A stretch of DNA of 64,000 nt from Pithys albifrons albifrons (Eukaryota > Chordata > Aves > Passeriformes > Thamnophilidae), in the NCBI RefSeq assembly GCF_047495875.1, contig NC_092474.1, positions 14,924,200-14,988,199 of the forward strand, written 5' to 3'. The notes below the pieces were generated by a model that was given only the letters and a program-made list of their open reading frames with translations, was not told the DNA's origin and ran no database searches. Position numbers and translations under genes: made by a program. Numbering within the stretch: the first letter of the stretch is position 1; the number at the start of each line of letters is the position of its first letter. Positions 1 to 11,192 of this stretch are shown here, piece by piece.

Positions 1-167
1 GAACATAACACACTCCAGGCTGACTCCTGACTCCTGAGCCTAAAATGTAAATGTGCACAAAAGGCACCACAGAGCAGGGAGGCTTCTTGTGGGCTGAGGA
101 TGACACTGGCTTTTGGCCGTACAGCTTAATCTTTTTAGCAATAACCTGAAAAAAGTATCATAGGACA

Positions 168-330
168 ATAGAATCATAGGATGATTTGGGATGGAAGAAA
201 TCTTAAAGCTCATATTTTTCCAATCCCCTGCTATAGGCAGGGACACCTTCCCCTAGACCAGGTTGCTCCAAGTCCTGTCCAACCTGGCCTTGGACATGAT
301 CCTTTCAAAGGTGTGCAGCCACCCAGCACA
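168..330 (-). mobile_element. CR1 LINE 3'-end fragment
   Basis: The plus strand reads as the reverse complement of a CR1 3' end: an ATAGAATCATAGG tail, a TTTGGGATGGAAG-like block, then GGCAGGGACACCTTCC and CCAGGTTGCTCCAAG. These blocks recur in the same order in every young CR1 of the window. About 130 bases are clearly alignable to position 297, and the remainder is weaker. It is a 5'-truncated, non-coding copy. Confidence 0.85.
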
Positions 331-1571
331 CTGAGCAGAAGAGCTGCCTAAACACAACTGATGACAAGTTAACCCCAGAAAGACTCTGGAAAATGTGATA
401 ATAAGCCTGTGAAAATGGCCAAATGTGAGAGCACCCACCTAGGAATTAATAATTCAGACTGACAATATTGGGGGTGTGTAGAGTTTGGTGGCAGGGGGGT
501 CATTCTTTGGGAGCCACATGTTAGGAAGAAGTTGGGGCAGGCAACTAGTTCAGAGTGATTTCAGTATATCAACTCAAATAGATGAATAATTAATCCAAAG
601 TACGGAGTACAAGAACCTTTGCCTCTGAGTTTAGCACTCGCAGTAGCACTGCTGGAATAGCAAGTCCCACACCAGAACTGCACAATAAACTGGAGAAGAT
701 GCAGGAGAGAATCAGGAAAACGGGTCTCAGATTCCCACTTTGCTTCATTCATCAGGTAGAAGGTCAAGAGTGACTTGATCATTATCTGCAGTTGTCTGCT
801 CAGGGAGCAGAAATCCAGTAGCCCAGAGCTCTTCAAACCAGCAAAGATCTAACAAGATACAAAGCAATGCCACACTGAAACAAGCAATAGGGCACGGAAG
901 TCTTAACACGGAGATTTGGAACTAATTTACTAAGGATTGGGTGGGATTCACCTACACTACACTTTAAATTAAAGCATTTTGCCTAAGAGGTCCTGACTCG
1001 AAGCAAGAACCTGTTTGAGGGTGATGATGGGCCACACCGTTTTCTGGAAACTAGACCAGAGAGCTCATCTGCAAATCACAAGTTGTACCCATCTGCATAT
1101 GGGGAGGTTAACCTGTAGTGTTTCTGACAACCTGCTCTTCTCCATGGGCAGTCAGTACCAAGTAACCCTTTGAAATAGCCCTGTTAAACCCCCGCAAAGT
1201 GGGGCATATTCTCATGTGTTTGAATAGGAATAGGCTGGAGCAGAGGACAGGCACTGACGGGCACATCTCTGTGCCAAAGCAATGGGTGGTGAGAGAGCAG
1301 AGCCCTTGCTACAGACATACAATTGCTCTCCCTCCTGGAGGCCCTAATTGTCCTACCAGGAGCATATTACATTTCTTTTAATCTAATACTTTGGAAGAAG
1401 AAATGGTTTGGGTGTTCCAAGGGTCAGGCACTCTGCCAGCCCTGTGCTGCCATGCACCCTCTGCTACAGCCCAGAGCCCCCCTCACCACAAAAATACCTT
1501 GCAATGAACAGGCACAGGACCTTCCCCCATCAGCAGAAAGATTATGTGACTTCCATAAAGCAGACACTGTC
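331..1571. other. Unique sequence, no feature recognised
   Basis: No repeat family, RNA gene or credible exon was recognised. Open frames are under 100 codons. A run of 15 T at 1572-1586 closes the stretch. Confidence 0.5.
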
Positions 1572-1586
1572 TTTTTTTTTTTTTTT
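1572..1586. repeat. Poly-T homopolymer (15 bp)
   Basis: An uninterrupted run of 15 T is followed by AGGAGG. It resembles a polypyrimidine tract with a 3' splice-site AG, but no open, conserved exon follows. It is most simply a mononucleotide repeat. Confidence 0.8.
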
Positions 1587-1729
1587 AGGAGGAAGCCACA
1601 GGACCCCTCAGGTTGAGTGACAACCTCATTTAGCTCTGAAATCATCCTCTTTCTCTGCTATCAGGAAGCAGAGAGAAATGGTGGGTGTGTCCATTCAGCA
1701 GATCTGGCACCATACGGCCATGGGAATGG

Positions 1730-1730
<1 letters not shown>

Positions 1731-1774
<44 letters not shown>
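1731..1774. repeat. (CA)22 dinucleotide microsatellite
   Basis: There are 44 bp of perfect CA repeats flanked by GGAATGGT and GAACTAAC. The array has no interruptions, which suggests it is young and length-polymorphic. It can form Z-DNA under supercoiling. Confidence 0.97.
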
Positions 1775-1777
<3 letters not shown>

Positions 1778-3154
1778 CTAACTCTGGCTCCTGAAAGGCT
1801 CCCATGACCTTTCTGCTGAGCTTCTCCAGCAGCATCAGGTGGGCAGGGATGATGAGTCACTGCTGGGAGCAGCCGTGCATGGAGCATGTGATGCCTGCTA
1901 GCTCTCCAGAAGGCTTCAGGAGTGTTAATCCTTAAAAATCAAAGAGCTCGTGTCTTCTGAGAAAATCTGGCTCTTGAGGAAATGCAGGAAGCAAAGTTAC
2001 TTGTCAGAGAAGAAAAGAAAAGGTATGGATTTCCCAGCACTCCTGCTGACATGTCATCCCAAAGCCTGCAGGAAATGCCACAGGGCAGAGACTTCTGCAG
2101 CTCATTAACTCTTTCTGGATCAGAAAGGTCATATCAACCTTCACTCCAACCCTTCCCAGCCCCAGGTTCCCTGTGCATGCTCTGGGTGTTTATGATGTTC
2201 TCACTGACATCAAGAAACCACATCATGTCCTTGCACCACAGACAAGCCTTTTCCTCCTGACTGCATGCAGTCTCCTCTGACTGCTTCCCTTCTGTCAGTC
2301 TCATCCATTCCCTCATTCTCCACAGCTTCTTGGTCCTTTTGACCCTCCACCAGCATAATTTGCAGAATCCCATGTCTGATGGCATGTCTGATGGACTGAA
2401 CTGATTTGCCCTGTCTGCAATACAGGCACAACTGAAGCTTGTCTGGATTTTGGGTTTGCACAGTCACCACTGTAGTGGAGGAGCAGAGATGGTCACAGAG
2501 TCTGGTTGGGAGCACCATTCAAGATCTCCCTCCAGTATCTTTCCTGCTTTGCTCCATTGCTTGGCTTTGCAGTGGGTCATCAGGTGTAGGGAAGGCACCA
2601 TGAGATCACCTCTCTCTCCCCCAGGAAGGAGCCAGTTCAGGGCCTGAGGAGCTGCCTGAGCTCAGACAAGCCTTTGAGCTCGGAGCATGTACATGTGCAC
2701 TAAGAGGAGCAGTCTGGACACCAACAGGCTACTTGAGATATATTGTGGATTTCTTATAAGCAGCAGGTGCAGTTCTGAGATGTAGGGACTGACAATAAAG
2801 TCTTTACAGCTTTGCCTTTGCCAGCCCAGTGGAATCTGTCCCAAGAGACTGCTCAAGGGACCAACAAAATAATTGCATCTGTTAGAGACAGAGCAGGCAG
2901 GTAGAAGCCTTTGGAAGTGCACTGGGACAGTCCCTACAGTCAGTGGGTTGCTTACAAAAGGTTTACTTCAGGTGCCACTTATTCACGGCCTCAGTTTAGG
3001 GGAAGCCTGGGGAATGATGATGCATTAATTGCTTGTGAACTGCTCTGCTCCTGTCTTTCATCCATCTGTACAGGAAGCCATCCTCAGCCACGTACTTCAG
3101 AAGCCTCTGTCAGCTGCTTCTCCCATGGCAATCTCCATGTTTTCAGCTACATGG
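1775..3154. other. Unique sequence with a small 12-bp tandem duplication
   Basis: No gene or interspersed repeat was recognised. At 2371-2394 the 12-mer CATGTCTGATGG occurs twice in perfect tandem. The only open frames (up to about 118 codons) overlap on both strands and show no domain. Confidence 0.5.
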
Positions 3155-3789
3155 GGGACTGTTATGGGTTCACCGAGGTGGGCCTAAATTTGGGCTCTGG
3201 AGTCTGGACTAGGCCGAAGCTGTCAGCTGACTTGAGCTGGGCTGAGCTAACAGCTGACCTCTTCTAGCCAGTAACTTTGTATTCCATACCACATTATGAC
3301 ATCATCTCCAGGGCAGTAGGAACCAGTGTGGGAGTGGTTAAGGCAGTGGTTTCTCAGCCTCCTCTTGGGAGGACACACGATGCTGTCCCAGGGGGGATGG
3401 AGAGGACCAGGCCCACCACTGGCTCACAGGGTATCTCAGGAAAGTAAAATGTGTTGTTCTGGGTCTCTCCTTTCTGCTTGGGTTTGTCTCCCTGGGGAAT
3501 AAGTCTTTTCTTAAGTAATGTGTAGTTAAGACAGTAGAATTTGTGTGTTCGTTAAGAAGTTGAGGTGGGGAACTTGTTGTTGCAGACTTGTGTGAGTGTA
3601 TATTTGTACTCTCTTCTAATTGTCTCTTTCTTTCTGTGAAAAATACATGTAGTTTTAGTATAAATGAGGTTTGAAGTGGTTTTTTCCTTTCCCCTCTCTT
3701 TTCCTCCCTTTCCCTGGTGTTAGGAGGGAGGCTTTTCTCTCTGTGCTTGGGGGGGTTGGCAGTTGCTTATCTCAAACCAAGACAGGGAC
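3155..3789 (+). mobile_element. Solo LTR of an endogenous retrovirus, with 5-bp TSD
   Basis: The LTR spans 3160-3784 (625 bp). It begins TGTTATGGGTT and ends AAACCAAGACA, so the termini are imperfect inverted repeats of the TG...CA type. It is bracketed by a perfect 5-bp target-site duplication, GGGAC, at 3155-3159 and 3785-3789. Internally, TATTCCATACC followed by TGACATCA (3297-3304) resembles a block I remember from a common songbird LTR family, in which a CRE-like TGACGTCA occurs. Here the central CpG has decayed, as expected of an old methylated copy. A TATAAATGA is present near 3659. There is no gag, pol or env sequence on either side, so the provirus was lost by LTR-LTR recombination. 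Family assignment is from memory; the boundaries and TSD are directly visible. Confidence 0.85.
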
Positions 3790-5496
3790 CCATGCCTTAC
3801 CAGGATTATGCTCTACCACCTTCTCCTGCTCTCCTGCTTTGCACACGAGTGCCTAGGAGAACCATTTCATGAGTGCTACCTTGGCCAGGTGCACATGCAT
3901 AAATCCCTGGAGCCACAGGATGCTGCAGCCCCTCAACCTTGACCCTGCCCTACCTCTACCTTGCTGGTGTCTCCCTCCAAAAAGGGGCTGCAAATAAACA
4001 GTGGCACTCCAAGCCCACTCCCTCATGTTTCTGCAGTGTTAGAGGTGCCACAAGATTGTTGCCATCACAGTGACAGTCAGCTCAGTGAGGATGAGCCAGT
4101 TTGGGCTTCTGGTGCCAGCTGGTGAGTGGTTTATAGCAGTGTTGTCCTTGAACACAAGATCATCTTTGCCATGGTCCACAGTAAGCCAGGAGTGCAAAGC
4201 AGGACTGAGAATCCCAAGGTGACATCCAGACACTTCACCAAGTGCTGAACAAAGCACCAACTCCATAGCAAAGCACTGTGAGAAAAACAGCAGTGAGTGG
4301 CTGGAGGTCGTCACCCAGCATGGGGAAGATGCTGCCCCTGGGCTGTGCTGAGGTGCCACTGCTCCCAGACTGCAGAGCCCACCTGGCAGCACAGCACCAC
4401 GTTAGTCCAGCTCATGATGGGTCTGTGGGTCCTGACAGGCTGCGAAGGGCACAGCTCAAAGCTTCTCTGGTTCCTGGGACACACTAATCCCTTGGTGCCT
4501 GCAGAGAGCCAGGCAGCACCTCCTCTGCCAGCAGCTGTGCTGTAGGTGTCTGCAGCATATGTGGGCACTTGCTGAGAAAATGCTTCCCAAGCTGAGTCCT
4601 TCCGGGGGTGGTGAGGGGGGTTCCAGGCTTCAAAGCACAGGTGTCCTCGAGTGTCCAAGGCAGAAACCAGTTCCCTGTGCCCAGGGGCTGGGGTAGGGTC
4701 ATGAATGACCAAAAGGATCTATTCTGGCACCTGCAGAGCATCCCTGGGTTCCCTGGGCACTTTGGCAGGTGGATGACAGCCAAAGCCAGGGCGTTACATT
4801 CCTGGGATCTTCCTGGTCCATGGCTGGCAGAGGTCTCCAAGCATGAGGCTGAGATACACAAGCTGCAGAAAAAGCAGAGAGCCCAGAAAGTCCCAGCACT
4901 GCTGTGGGAGATGAAGAGTATCCAGCAGGTTTTGAGCAGAGGTCACACTAACCTGAAGGGTGAGAGCCTGAGCTGGGACAAGGATACACCAAAGCCCGTC
5001 TTTGGCTTGAGCCACAAAGGTTACAAATGAGTGAAATCAGGTGTTCTGGGTGTGGGACCCCAGCAACAGCATAAATCCAGCAGCTCCTGTTGCCTTGGAG
5101 TCACTTGATTAAGTAATTACGTGTGTGTTGGGCCAGGGAGGAGAAGCTGGTTTCCCTGTAGCTTCTCTCATGGGGTCCATTGCTGATAGGAGGGGTTGTG
5201 GGTTGTTTGTCCTCTTAATCCCCTTTCTAAGGGTTTCCCCTCCACGGGCTGAGATCAAGGGGGAAGTGTGGATGCCTCTGCCTACGCCTCTGCTCCCTGA
5301 GGGCAGCAGCCCCTGCTTAAACAGCTCTGCTGCCTTTCACTTAATATCTTTGATCTCGTATTTAAATACAGCTGGCCATAAAGGGAAAGGGAATGTTTCC
5401 CAGCCAAGATTTGATTTCCAATCTCTCCATCCTCCCAAACAATACTATCAAACCATCAGATTTTGGAATACTAACCATTTCCTTGTGTAATCAAAA
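3790..5496. other. Unique sequence, no gene supported
   Basis: No repeat was recognised. A 140-codon plus-strand frame at 4608-5030 has a Lys/Glu/Gln-rich stretch but no domain. A 133-codon frame overlaps it on the opposite strand, so I do not call either one. Confidence 0.45.
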
Positions 5497-5499
5497 ATA

Positions 5500-5515
5500 G
5501 GGGGGGAGGGGGGGA
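5500..5515 (+). repeat. G-rich run
   Basis: Two runs of seven G separated by one A (from 5500) lie in an otherwise A/T-rich flank. They could contribute to a G-quadruplex, but no other function is visible. Confidence 0.6.
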
Positions 5516-5699
5516 GAGTATAAAGGAGGGGAATAAATTCTCAAGAATAATTACCTTCAGGTTATTTTTCAGTATTTCTTTCTATATCATTATTTGCAAT
5601 GAAACTTCAGGCTAGTCTACTTCTTCATATTGCATCTCCACTGTTAATCACGGCAGCAAATGAGAAGCTTGTAATCCTGATGGATTTCCACCCCAAATT

Positions 5700-6055
5700 T
5701 GTGATCTTTCCAGACATTGCTCTCGCCACATTCTCTCCCCCACTCCCTGAGCATACAGTGTATTTCTGGTTCCCCACCTTTATGACCTGGCATTTAGCTG
5801 CATTAAACCAGGGGCTGTTTTATCACCTCCAATTTACTAAGTGATGCAAACATCACCACCTGATTACCCCACTCTTGTCATTATTTACTGCTTGAGCAGT
5901 CTCTCAGCGTCATCTTCAAACTTTATCAGCAATGATTTTCTGTTTTCCTCCAGATCCCTGCTAAAGATGCCAAGCAGCACCGAGGCCTGGGGAGGTACCT
6001 GTGGGACCCAATTAGGAAAGACGGTGCTGAGGACTGATGGAGCACCAACAATTAT
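5700..6055 (-). mobile_element. Ancient CR1/L3-like LINE remnant
   Basis: The plus strand contains GACCTGGCATTTAGCTGCAT, CTTCAAACTTTATCAGCAAT and TTTTCCTCCAGATCCCTGCT in order. This series is the reverse complement of an old sauropsid CR1-type reverse-transcriptase segment. The equivalent module in the younger CR1 at 12.5-13.8 kb reads GGTGTCATCTCCACGTTTGC. The copy is heavily diverged and has no open frame. The boundaries are approximate. Confidence 0.5.
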
Positions 6056-6540
6056 ATCCTGAAATCCAGCACTTAGCTAGTTTGTAAACCCAGGCTAATC
6101 ATGCCATATCCATTTGTTAAGTAGTAACAAAAACAAAGCCACAGCAAGAGTGCCCAGATTAACTCTTTACAACCTCAGCACAACAAGAGCTCAGTGAAAC
6201 TTCAGTGCATTGGCTAAAAAATAAACCTCAAAAGTGACAGCAAGAATTTCACTTCCAATATGTCCTTCACCGGTTGTTGGTCTCAGCTCCCTCCACAGCC
6301 CTGGGAAGGTCAGGTCTCTCGTTCATGGGTTTCTTTCTACTAAGCAGAATTTGTCTCCCAATACCTGAGAAGAGGCCAGGACAAGGCTGGAATGAGGCAA
6401 GCAACTGGAAAAGGCACCTTCAGCACTTGCTGCTCTCTTGTTCCCAGTGAAGTGATCCACAGCTCCAGAGGACCTTAGAAATGGATGTTGAATCTTTATA
6501 AGAAAGCTGCCCTGCATCATCTCTTCCATCACAAAAGGAA
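6056..6540. other. Unique sequence, nothing recognised
   Basis: No repeat or exon was recognised. Open frames are under 70 codons. Confidence 0.4.
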
Positions 6541-6830
6541 CACAGGCCCTGGATCATCTATTTATTAAAATATTTTAGTTGGGAAAACAAGTCGGGGGGA
6601 GGAGATTAATTAAATTAATGGCCTCTCTAAAGAGAAGACAATTAGGGTATTGATTGCAAGAAGTGCCAAGTTAATTGGGCATGTGACACTTTGACATTTT
6701 TCACAATCAATAAACTTGCAACACCTTCAAAGAAATCTCAAGCAGCACATGACCATATCAGGGTCAAAAATGCAATAAATTTCTTGAGCTGATTATAGCT
6801 GTTGACTTCTTTCATGTTTTCTCAATACCA
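6541..6830. other. Candidate conserved non-coding element
   Basis: This AT-rich, repeat-free stretch is dense in homeodomain-type cores: ATTAATTAAATTAAT at 6605-6619, CAATTAGGG near 6639 and GTTAATTGGG near 6672. It also has CAATCAATAAAC near 6706. Such clustering is typical of vertebrate developmental enhancers, but conservation cannot be judged from one genome. Function is inference only. Confidence 0.25.
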
Positions 6831-7689
6831 AAAGCTGTCTGACAGGGCAGCTTTTTCCCCATGTGGCTTTAATAAGACTTTGAAGGAGTCAATGCAAGCT
6901 TTCTCCCTTGTTTTTAAAGGAGAAATCTTGTCAGCTTCAGCCAGCTTCACCTCTCCGTTCCCTACCAGTCCCTGGAAAGAAAGGGGCTGGAGAGGCCTTG
7001 GAAAAGCCAATTAATAGAGGTAGTGGAGGAGTAACAGAGCACCTGGCAGTGACACTCTGAAGGCTGGCTGCTTCCTAGAGTCTGCTCCAGATCCTGGCCA
7101 GTATGACATTGTGTGTGTGCTGGGGAAGAGCCTCACCCAAAAGCAGAGGTGATGTTTGCCATGAGGCTGTTTGGGATGGGTGTCCAGAGGGAGCAGCATC
7201 CCCCAGCACCTGTCTGTTGACTCTTGCAGGGGTGAGACAGCCTGTCTTGTCCTGGGAGGGAAGTGGGGTTGGAGCTGGCATGTCCCATCAGGCAGGAGCT
7301 GGGAGCAGGAGGAGTGTATTTCAGCTCCCATGAGACTGAACTCAGGTCTTACCTCCCAAACAATTGCCAGGGTGGTAGAAGGGCATGAATGCTGCTCTCT
7401 GGTCAAGGATGGAGCTCTGGTGCCACTTTTTCCTCCTCAAGAGCTTTGCCACAGCATTTGAGAGCCCCTCTCAGTTCTTTTAAAATTGTCAATCATAACC
7501 ACTTTCATCTTTGAGAGCAAGCCTTGGACTGGGAAAGTGCTGAGGGACAGTCTCTGCATGGGGATGTCCTGCATCTGCTGTTCACTGGGGGCTAAAACAT
7601 TTGCAAGTCTCCAACTAACTGATGGGTCCCAGAGGTAAACTATGAACTCATCACTGGAAATACACACCTGATATACACACAACTGAAAG
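6831..7689. other. Unique sequence, no gene supported
   Basis: No repeats were recognised. Frames of up to 131 codons (minus strand, 7011-7406) overlap others on both strands and lack domains. Confidence 0.4.
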
Positions 7690-7980
7690 CTCAACTTTTT
7701 TACCCTTTAAATTGTTTTATTAAGTTGCCCTGGGCACTTGCCCCACACTAACAGCATCATTCCCATGGAGAAGCCCTTCACAATGTCCCTGATGCTTACA
7801 TTTGGAACTCAAATTTCATTGCCTGTTGCAATGTTGCATAACTTATCTCAAGGAATTATTGTGCATTTGCAGAAACATCTGCATTGCTGTGACCTGGCAC
7901 AGAACCTCATGGCTGCTTATCATCTCTCATTCATTTTAACCTTCTGCAAGGCTACACTCAATAATTAAATTGTACAATTA
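7690..7980. other. Second candidate conserved non-coding element
   Basis: This is an unbroken, repeat-free, moderately AT-rich block. It contains TTTAAATTGTTTTATTAAG at its left edge, GTTGCAATGTTGCATAAC (two TTGCA/TGCAA-type C/EBP-like half sites) near 7825, and CAATAATTAAATTG near 7958. It has no credible frame. Calling it regulatory is inference from composition. Confidence 0.2.
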
Positions 7981-9301
7981 GAACTTGACAAGGTCCATGA
8001 AAGCCACATCCTGCCAGTGCCCCCAGCCCACATGCTGCCTCGTTAGCAGCAACATCTGGACCATCTCCTCTCATCACACAGTATCTGCACCTCTTTTTAC
8101 CAGGCTCACAGGTTTTTCACCCAGCACAGTGACATCTTCCCACAGGATTAGTGGTGAGCACCATCACCTAATTACAATCAAGCTTGCCACCTTATCTTTG
8201 GAGAATTGAAGGAAAATTAGCTGCTCCTGAGAGACACAGGCTCAAGCTGAACCGGCTCTCTGTTGCTCTTGTCAATGCTGGAAAGAGGGGACAAAATCAA
8301 GAGAGCAAATTCCCTGGGCTGCCAGGGTACACTTTCCAAAGAGCAGGACTTTGCACACAAAAGTCTGGTGGTGAGGGTGGGCATGTTCATCCTCTGTGCC
8401 CAGGCTGAGCCAGAGTTGTGCTTGGCAGAGCCCCTGGACCAGGGATACATCCCGTGACACCTGAAGGAGGATGCAGGGATGATGTTTACATTGCCCTCTG
8501 GGCTCCTGACTCACCACAGGGTGGTGAGGGGGCTCCAGTTCAGGTGCTGGCCAGAGCTCACCCTCACCCCTGTGAGAGCAGCCAGAGCTCTCCAGGCCCT
8601 GTACCCCCTGCAGAAAATGGAGGCCCTTGAAAAAGATTCCCAAATAAATGTGTCCAGCTTAACCCACCAGCTGAACCCAAAGATGCTTCCCAAGTCATAA
8701 CAAAGGGCAAATCCATCTGCACAGGATGGTGATGAAGCTGTTGGACAGGCAGCAGGGCAGCTCTGCAGGGGGTGTCTGAGATCCTGACTGAGACTAAATA
8801 GACACTAAATTGGCAGTCAGCGTTAAGCATAAAGTTATTTTCAAACTGTTGTTAATTGACATAAAAAGCAACAGCATCATTTATCATGAGCACATGGAGG
8901 TGTCCAAACCACAGGTACATTCAGGGAAAAGAGATGGTGCCTACCCAACAGAGTAATAAAGAAAATCTCTATTCTAGAGATAGCTCCTATATCCAGAATT
9001 CAAGGATGACAATTTAATACAAAATCTGCAAGTAGTGCCCAAAAAGCTGGCAGGGCCCAGGCCTCGTGTGGGGTAATGCTTAATTAATGCAGAGGTTTAA
9101 ATGCCTTGTGCATTGTTCATGGAAAATGCCTCTGGTCCTTCCTCCTCCCCATCAATCCACCATTCAGGCACTCTCAGGATGAACCCCATGGTTTTCAAAA
9201 AAGCCTAAAAAAGGGCTTTCTGTTTCTGATACAGTGCATAATACACCAGAAAGTTGGAAACTTATTCCACTGCCCACCATTTCTAATTAAAAATTTTCAT
9301 T
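7981..9301. other. Unique sequence, no gene supported
   Basis: No interspersed repeat was recognised. Overlapping short frames around 8.2-8.8 kb occur on both strands and in several phases, which is a chance pattern in GC-richer DNA. Confidence 0.4.
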
Positions 9302-10110
9302 AATTTCAAGGATGGGAAGAGTTCCTCAGGGGTCTCTCCTGACTCCAGCACTATTACACATTTCATTAATGACCCAGATGATGGAAGAAAGAGCAGGCTT
9401 ATTTAATTTCCTAGGCAGTCCAAATTTTGAGATATCATGTGGAGGCAGAAGGACAGGATTCAAATTCCAAATCTCTCCATGAATTAGACAACAGGCAGAC
9501 AAAATACAGGATGCAGTTCTACAAGAACAGGGAGGGTTCAGCTGCTGACAGGAAGGTTGCTTGGAGGTCTTCCAGGGAGAAAGTGAGTGAACACAACAAA
9601 GCAAAGCCAAAAAAGCCAAAAAAAAAGGCACAGGGGTATCACTTGTTAAAAAAATAGTCTTCCTCCTGCTCTCCACTGCTCAGTATCAGCTGGAATAATT
9701 TTTTCTCTATTTTGAGAAACCAAAGGGTCATTTGGAGGGTGTTCAAAAGGGAGTGAGAAGAATTGCCTTAGATCAGGGAAACTGGTCCCAACAGCCATGA
9801 CTGGAGAGTTTAGGCAGGACAGAAGACAAGTCAAGGAGGAGATGAAGAAATCTTTGTGAAGGAACGGAAAGCAAAGTTTATTCCCCAGAGTCCATGGGAC
9901 CAGAAGCTGTGGGATTAAAGATGCCTTTTCAGATCAGAGGTTAGGAAAATCCAGCTGTCTGGATGGCAAGGAATGGAAACAGTGTTTAAAACGGCCAGAG
10001 AAGCCCTGTCACTTGTGGGGTTTAAGACCACAGTAAGAAATTCCCTGTTAGGAATGTCCCAAGTGGAGCTGATCGTGCCCTCTGACAAAGGTGTGGACAA
10101 GCTCACCATA
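9302..10110 (+). mobile_element. Ancient, highly diverged CR1-type LINE (reverse-transcriptase to 3' region)
   Basis: TTCCTCAGGGGTCTCTCCTG followed by CATTTCATTAATGACCCAGA corresponds to the CR1 reverse-transcriptase block preceding the catalytic motif. The intact-looking version lies at 32.33-32.39 kb. CAAATTTTGAGATATCATGT stands where the F-A-D-D codons belong, so the catalytic motif has decayed. Further on, AGACAACAGGCAGACAAAAT and GGTTAGGAAAATCCAGCTGT follow the order of old CR1 3' regions. No continuous frame survives. A young CR1 in the opposite orientation begins about 45 bp further on. Confidence 0.55.
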
Positions 10111-10155
10111 AGTCTTCTTCCCAAACCAATATCCTACGAAGAAACAGAGCATTTC

Positions 10156-10435
10156 ATAGAATCATAGAACCACAGAATGATTTGGATTGGGAGGGACCTT
10201 AAAGCTCATCCTGTTCCACCCTCTGCCATGGACAGGGACACCTTCCACTGTCCCAGGTTGCTCCAAGCCCCATCCAACCTGACCTTGGACACTCCCAGGG
10301 ATGGGGCAGCCACAGCTTCTCTCCCCAACCTGTGCCAGCACCCGCCCACCCTCACAGGGAAGAATTTCTTCCCAATATCTAATCTAAACCTACTTTCTTT
10401 CAGTTTGAAGCATTTGAGAACTAGTGAATTAGAGA
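10156..10435 (-). mobile_element. CR1 LINE 3' fragment
   Basis: It starts with CATAGAATCATAGAACCACA and continues through GGACAGGGACACCTTCCACT, CCAGGTTGCTCCAAGCCCCA and GGGATGGGGCAGCCACAGCT to AATTTCTTCCCAATATCTAA. That is the reverse complement of a CR1 3' end. It is truncated before the reverse-transcriptase thumb region. Confidence 0.92.
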
Positions 10436-10439
10436 ATTT

Positions 10440-10975
10440 GTAGTGGAGTCATCCTGAGAATGTGCCTTTTGGGCTGAGAAAGAATAAGACTACATTATGT
10501 TGCAAGCTTTGCATATCAGTGAACACATCCAACAGCTCAGCAAAACCAACACACCCTACAGAGCCCCACACACCCCATGAAGTCTGTGATGTGGCATCTA
10601 CACCTTCATTTGAAGCAGTTCAGAGGGACTGTCTCTCTCTGGAGAGCAGGGCATGATGTAGAGACAGAAAAGAATAAAATTTCTTACATCTGTTTGTAAA
10701 ACCTGGTTTTGCTAAATTTTATACTTGCAAACCAGACTAATTTTAGTGAAAAGTATGTAAAACTTAACCACCTTTTCTAGAAATATGTCACCTTCTCCAC
10801 AATCCTAATATTTTATACCAATGCACCATTTCTATCAGCTTTTTGTTGTTTTTTACATTGCTTAATGGCCCAGAGCAAAGCACATTATGCATATTTAGTT
10901 CACCTGGGATTGAGTTTGTGGTCATTGGAGACAGAAGTATCAAAGTAATTCTTGTCAGCTGCATGCTGTAATGGT
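10440..10975. other. Unique sequence between two CR1 copies
   Basis: No feature was recognised. The stretch is AT-rich from about 10.66 to 10.93 kb. Confidence 0.4.
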
Positions 10976-11192
10976 TGTGAACAAAGAAACTTTCCCCTGT
11001 GAGAGTGGGCAGGGCCTGGCACAGGTTGGGCAGAGCCGTGGCTGCCCCACCCCTGGGAGTGTTCAAAGCCACGTTGGATGGGCTTGAAGCAACCTGGGAC
11101 AGTGGAAGGTATCCCTGACTATGGCAGGCTTTGGAAAAAGATGAGCTTTACAATCCCTTCCAACCTTAAACCATTCTGGGATTCTGGGATTC
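10976..11192 (+). mobile_element. CR1 LINE 3' fragment
   Basis: It reads in sense: TTTCCCCTGTGAGAGTGGGC, CACAGGTTGGGCAGAGCCGT, GGGAGTGTTCAAAGCCACGT and CCATTCTGGGATTCTGGGAT. It ends in the octamer-like tail. It is the same subfamily as the copies at 36.5 and 39.3 kb. Confidence 0.92.

Noticed and set aside
1572..1590. Polypyrimidine plus AG as a splice acceptor
   Set aside because: No conserved or domain-bearing frame follows, and a 15-T homopolymer is better explained as a simple repeat.
4608..5030. 140-codon plus-strand frame with a short coiled-coil-like stretch
   Set aside because: It is overlapped by 125- to 133-codon minus-strand frames, there is no known family, and the stop-free run is probably composition.
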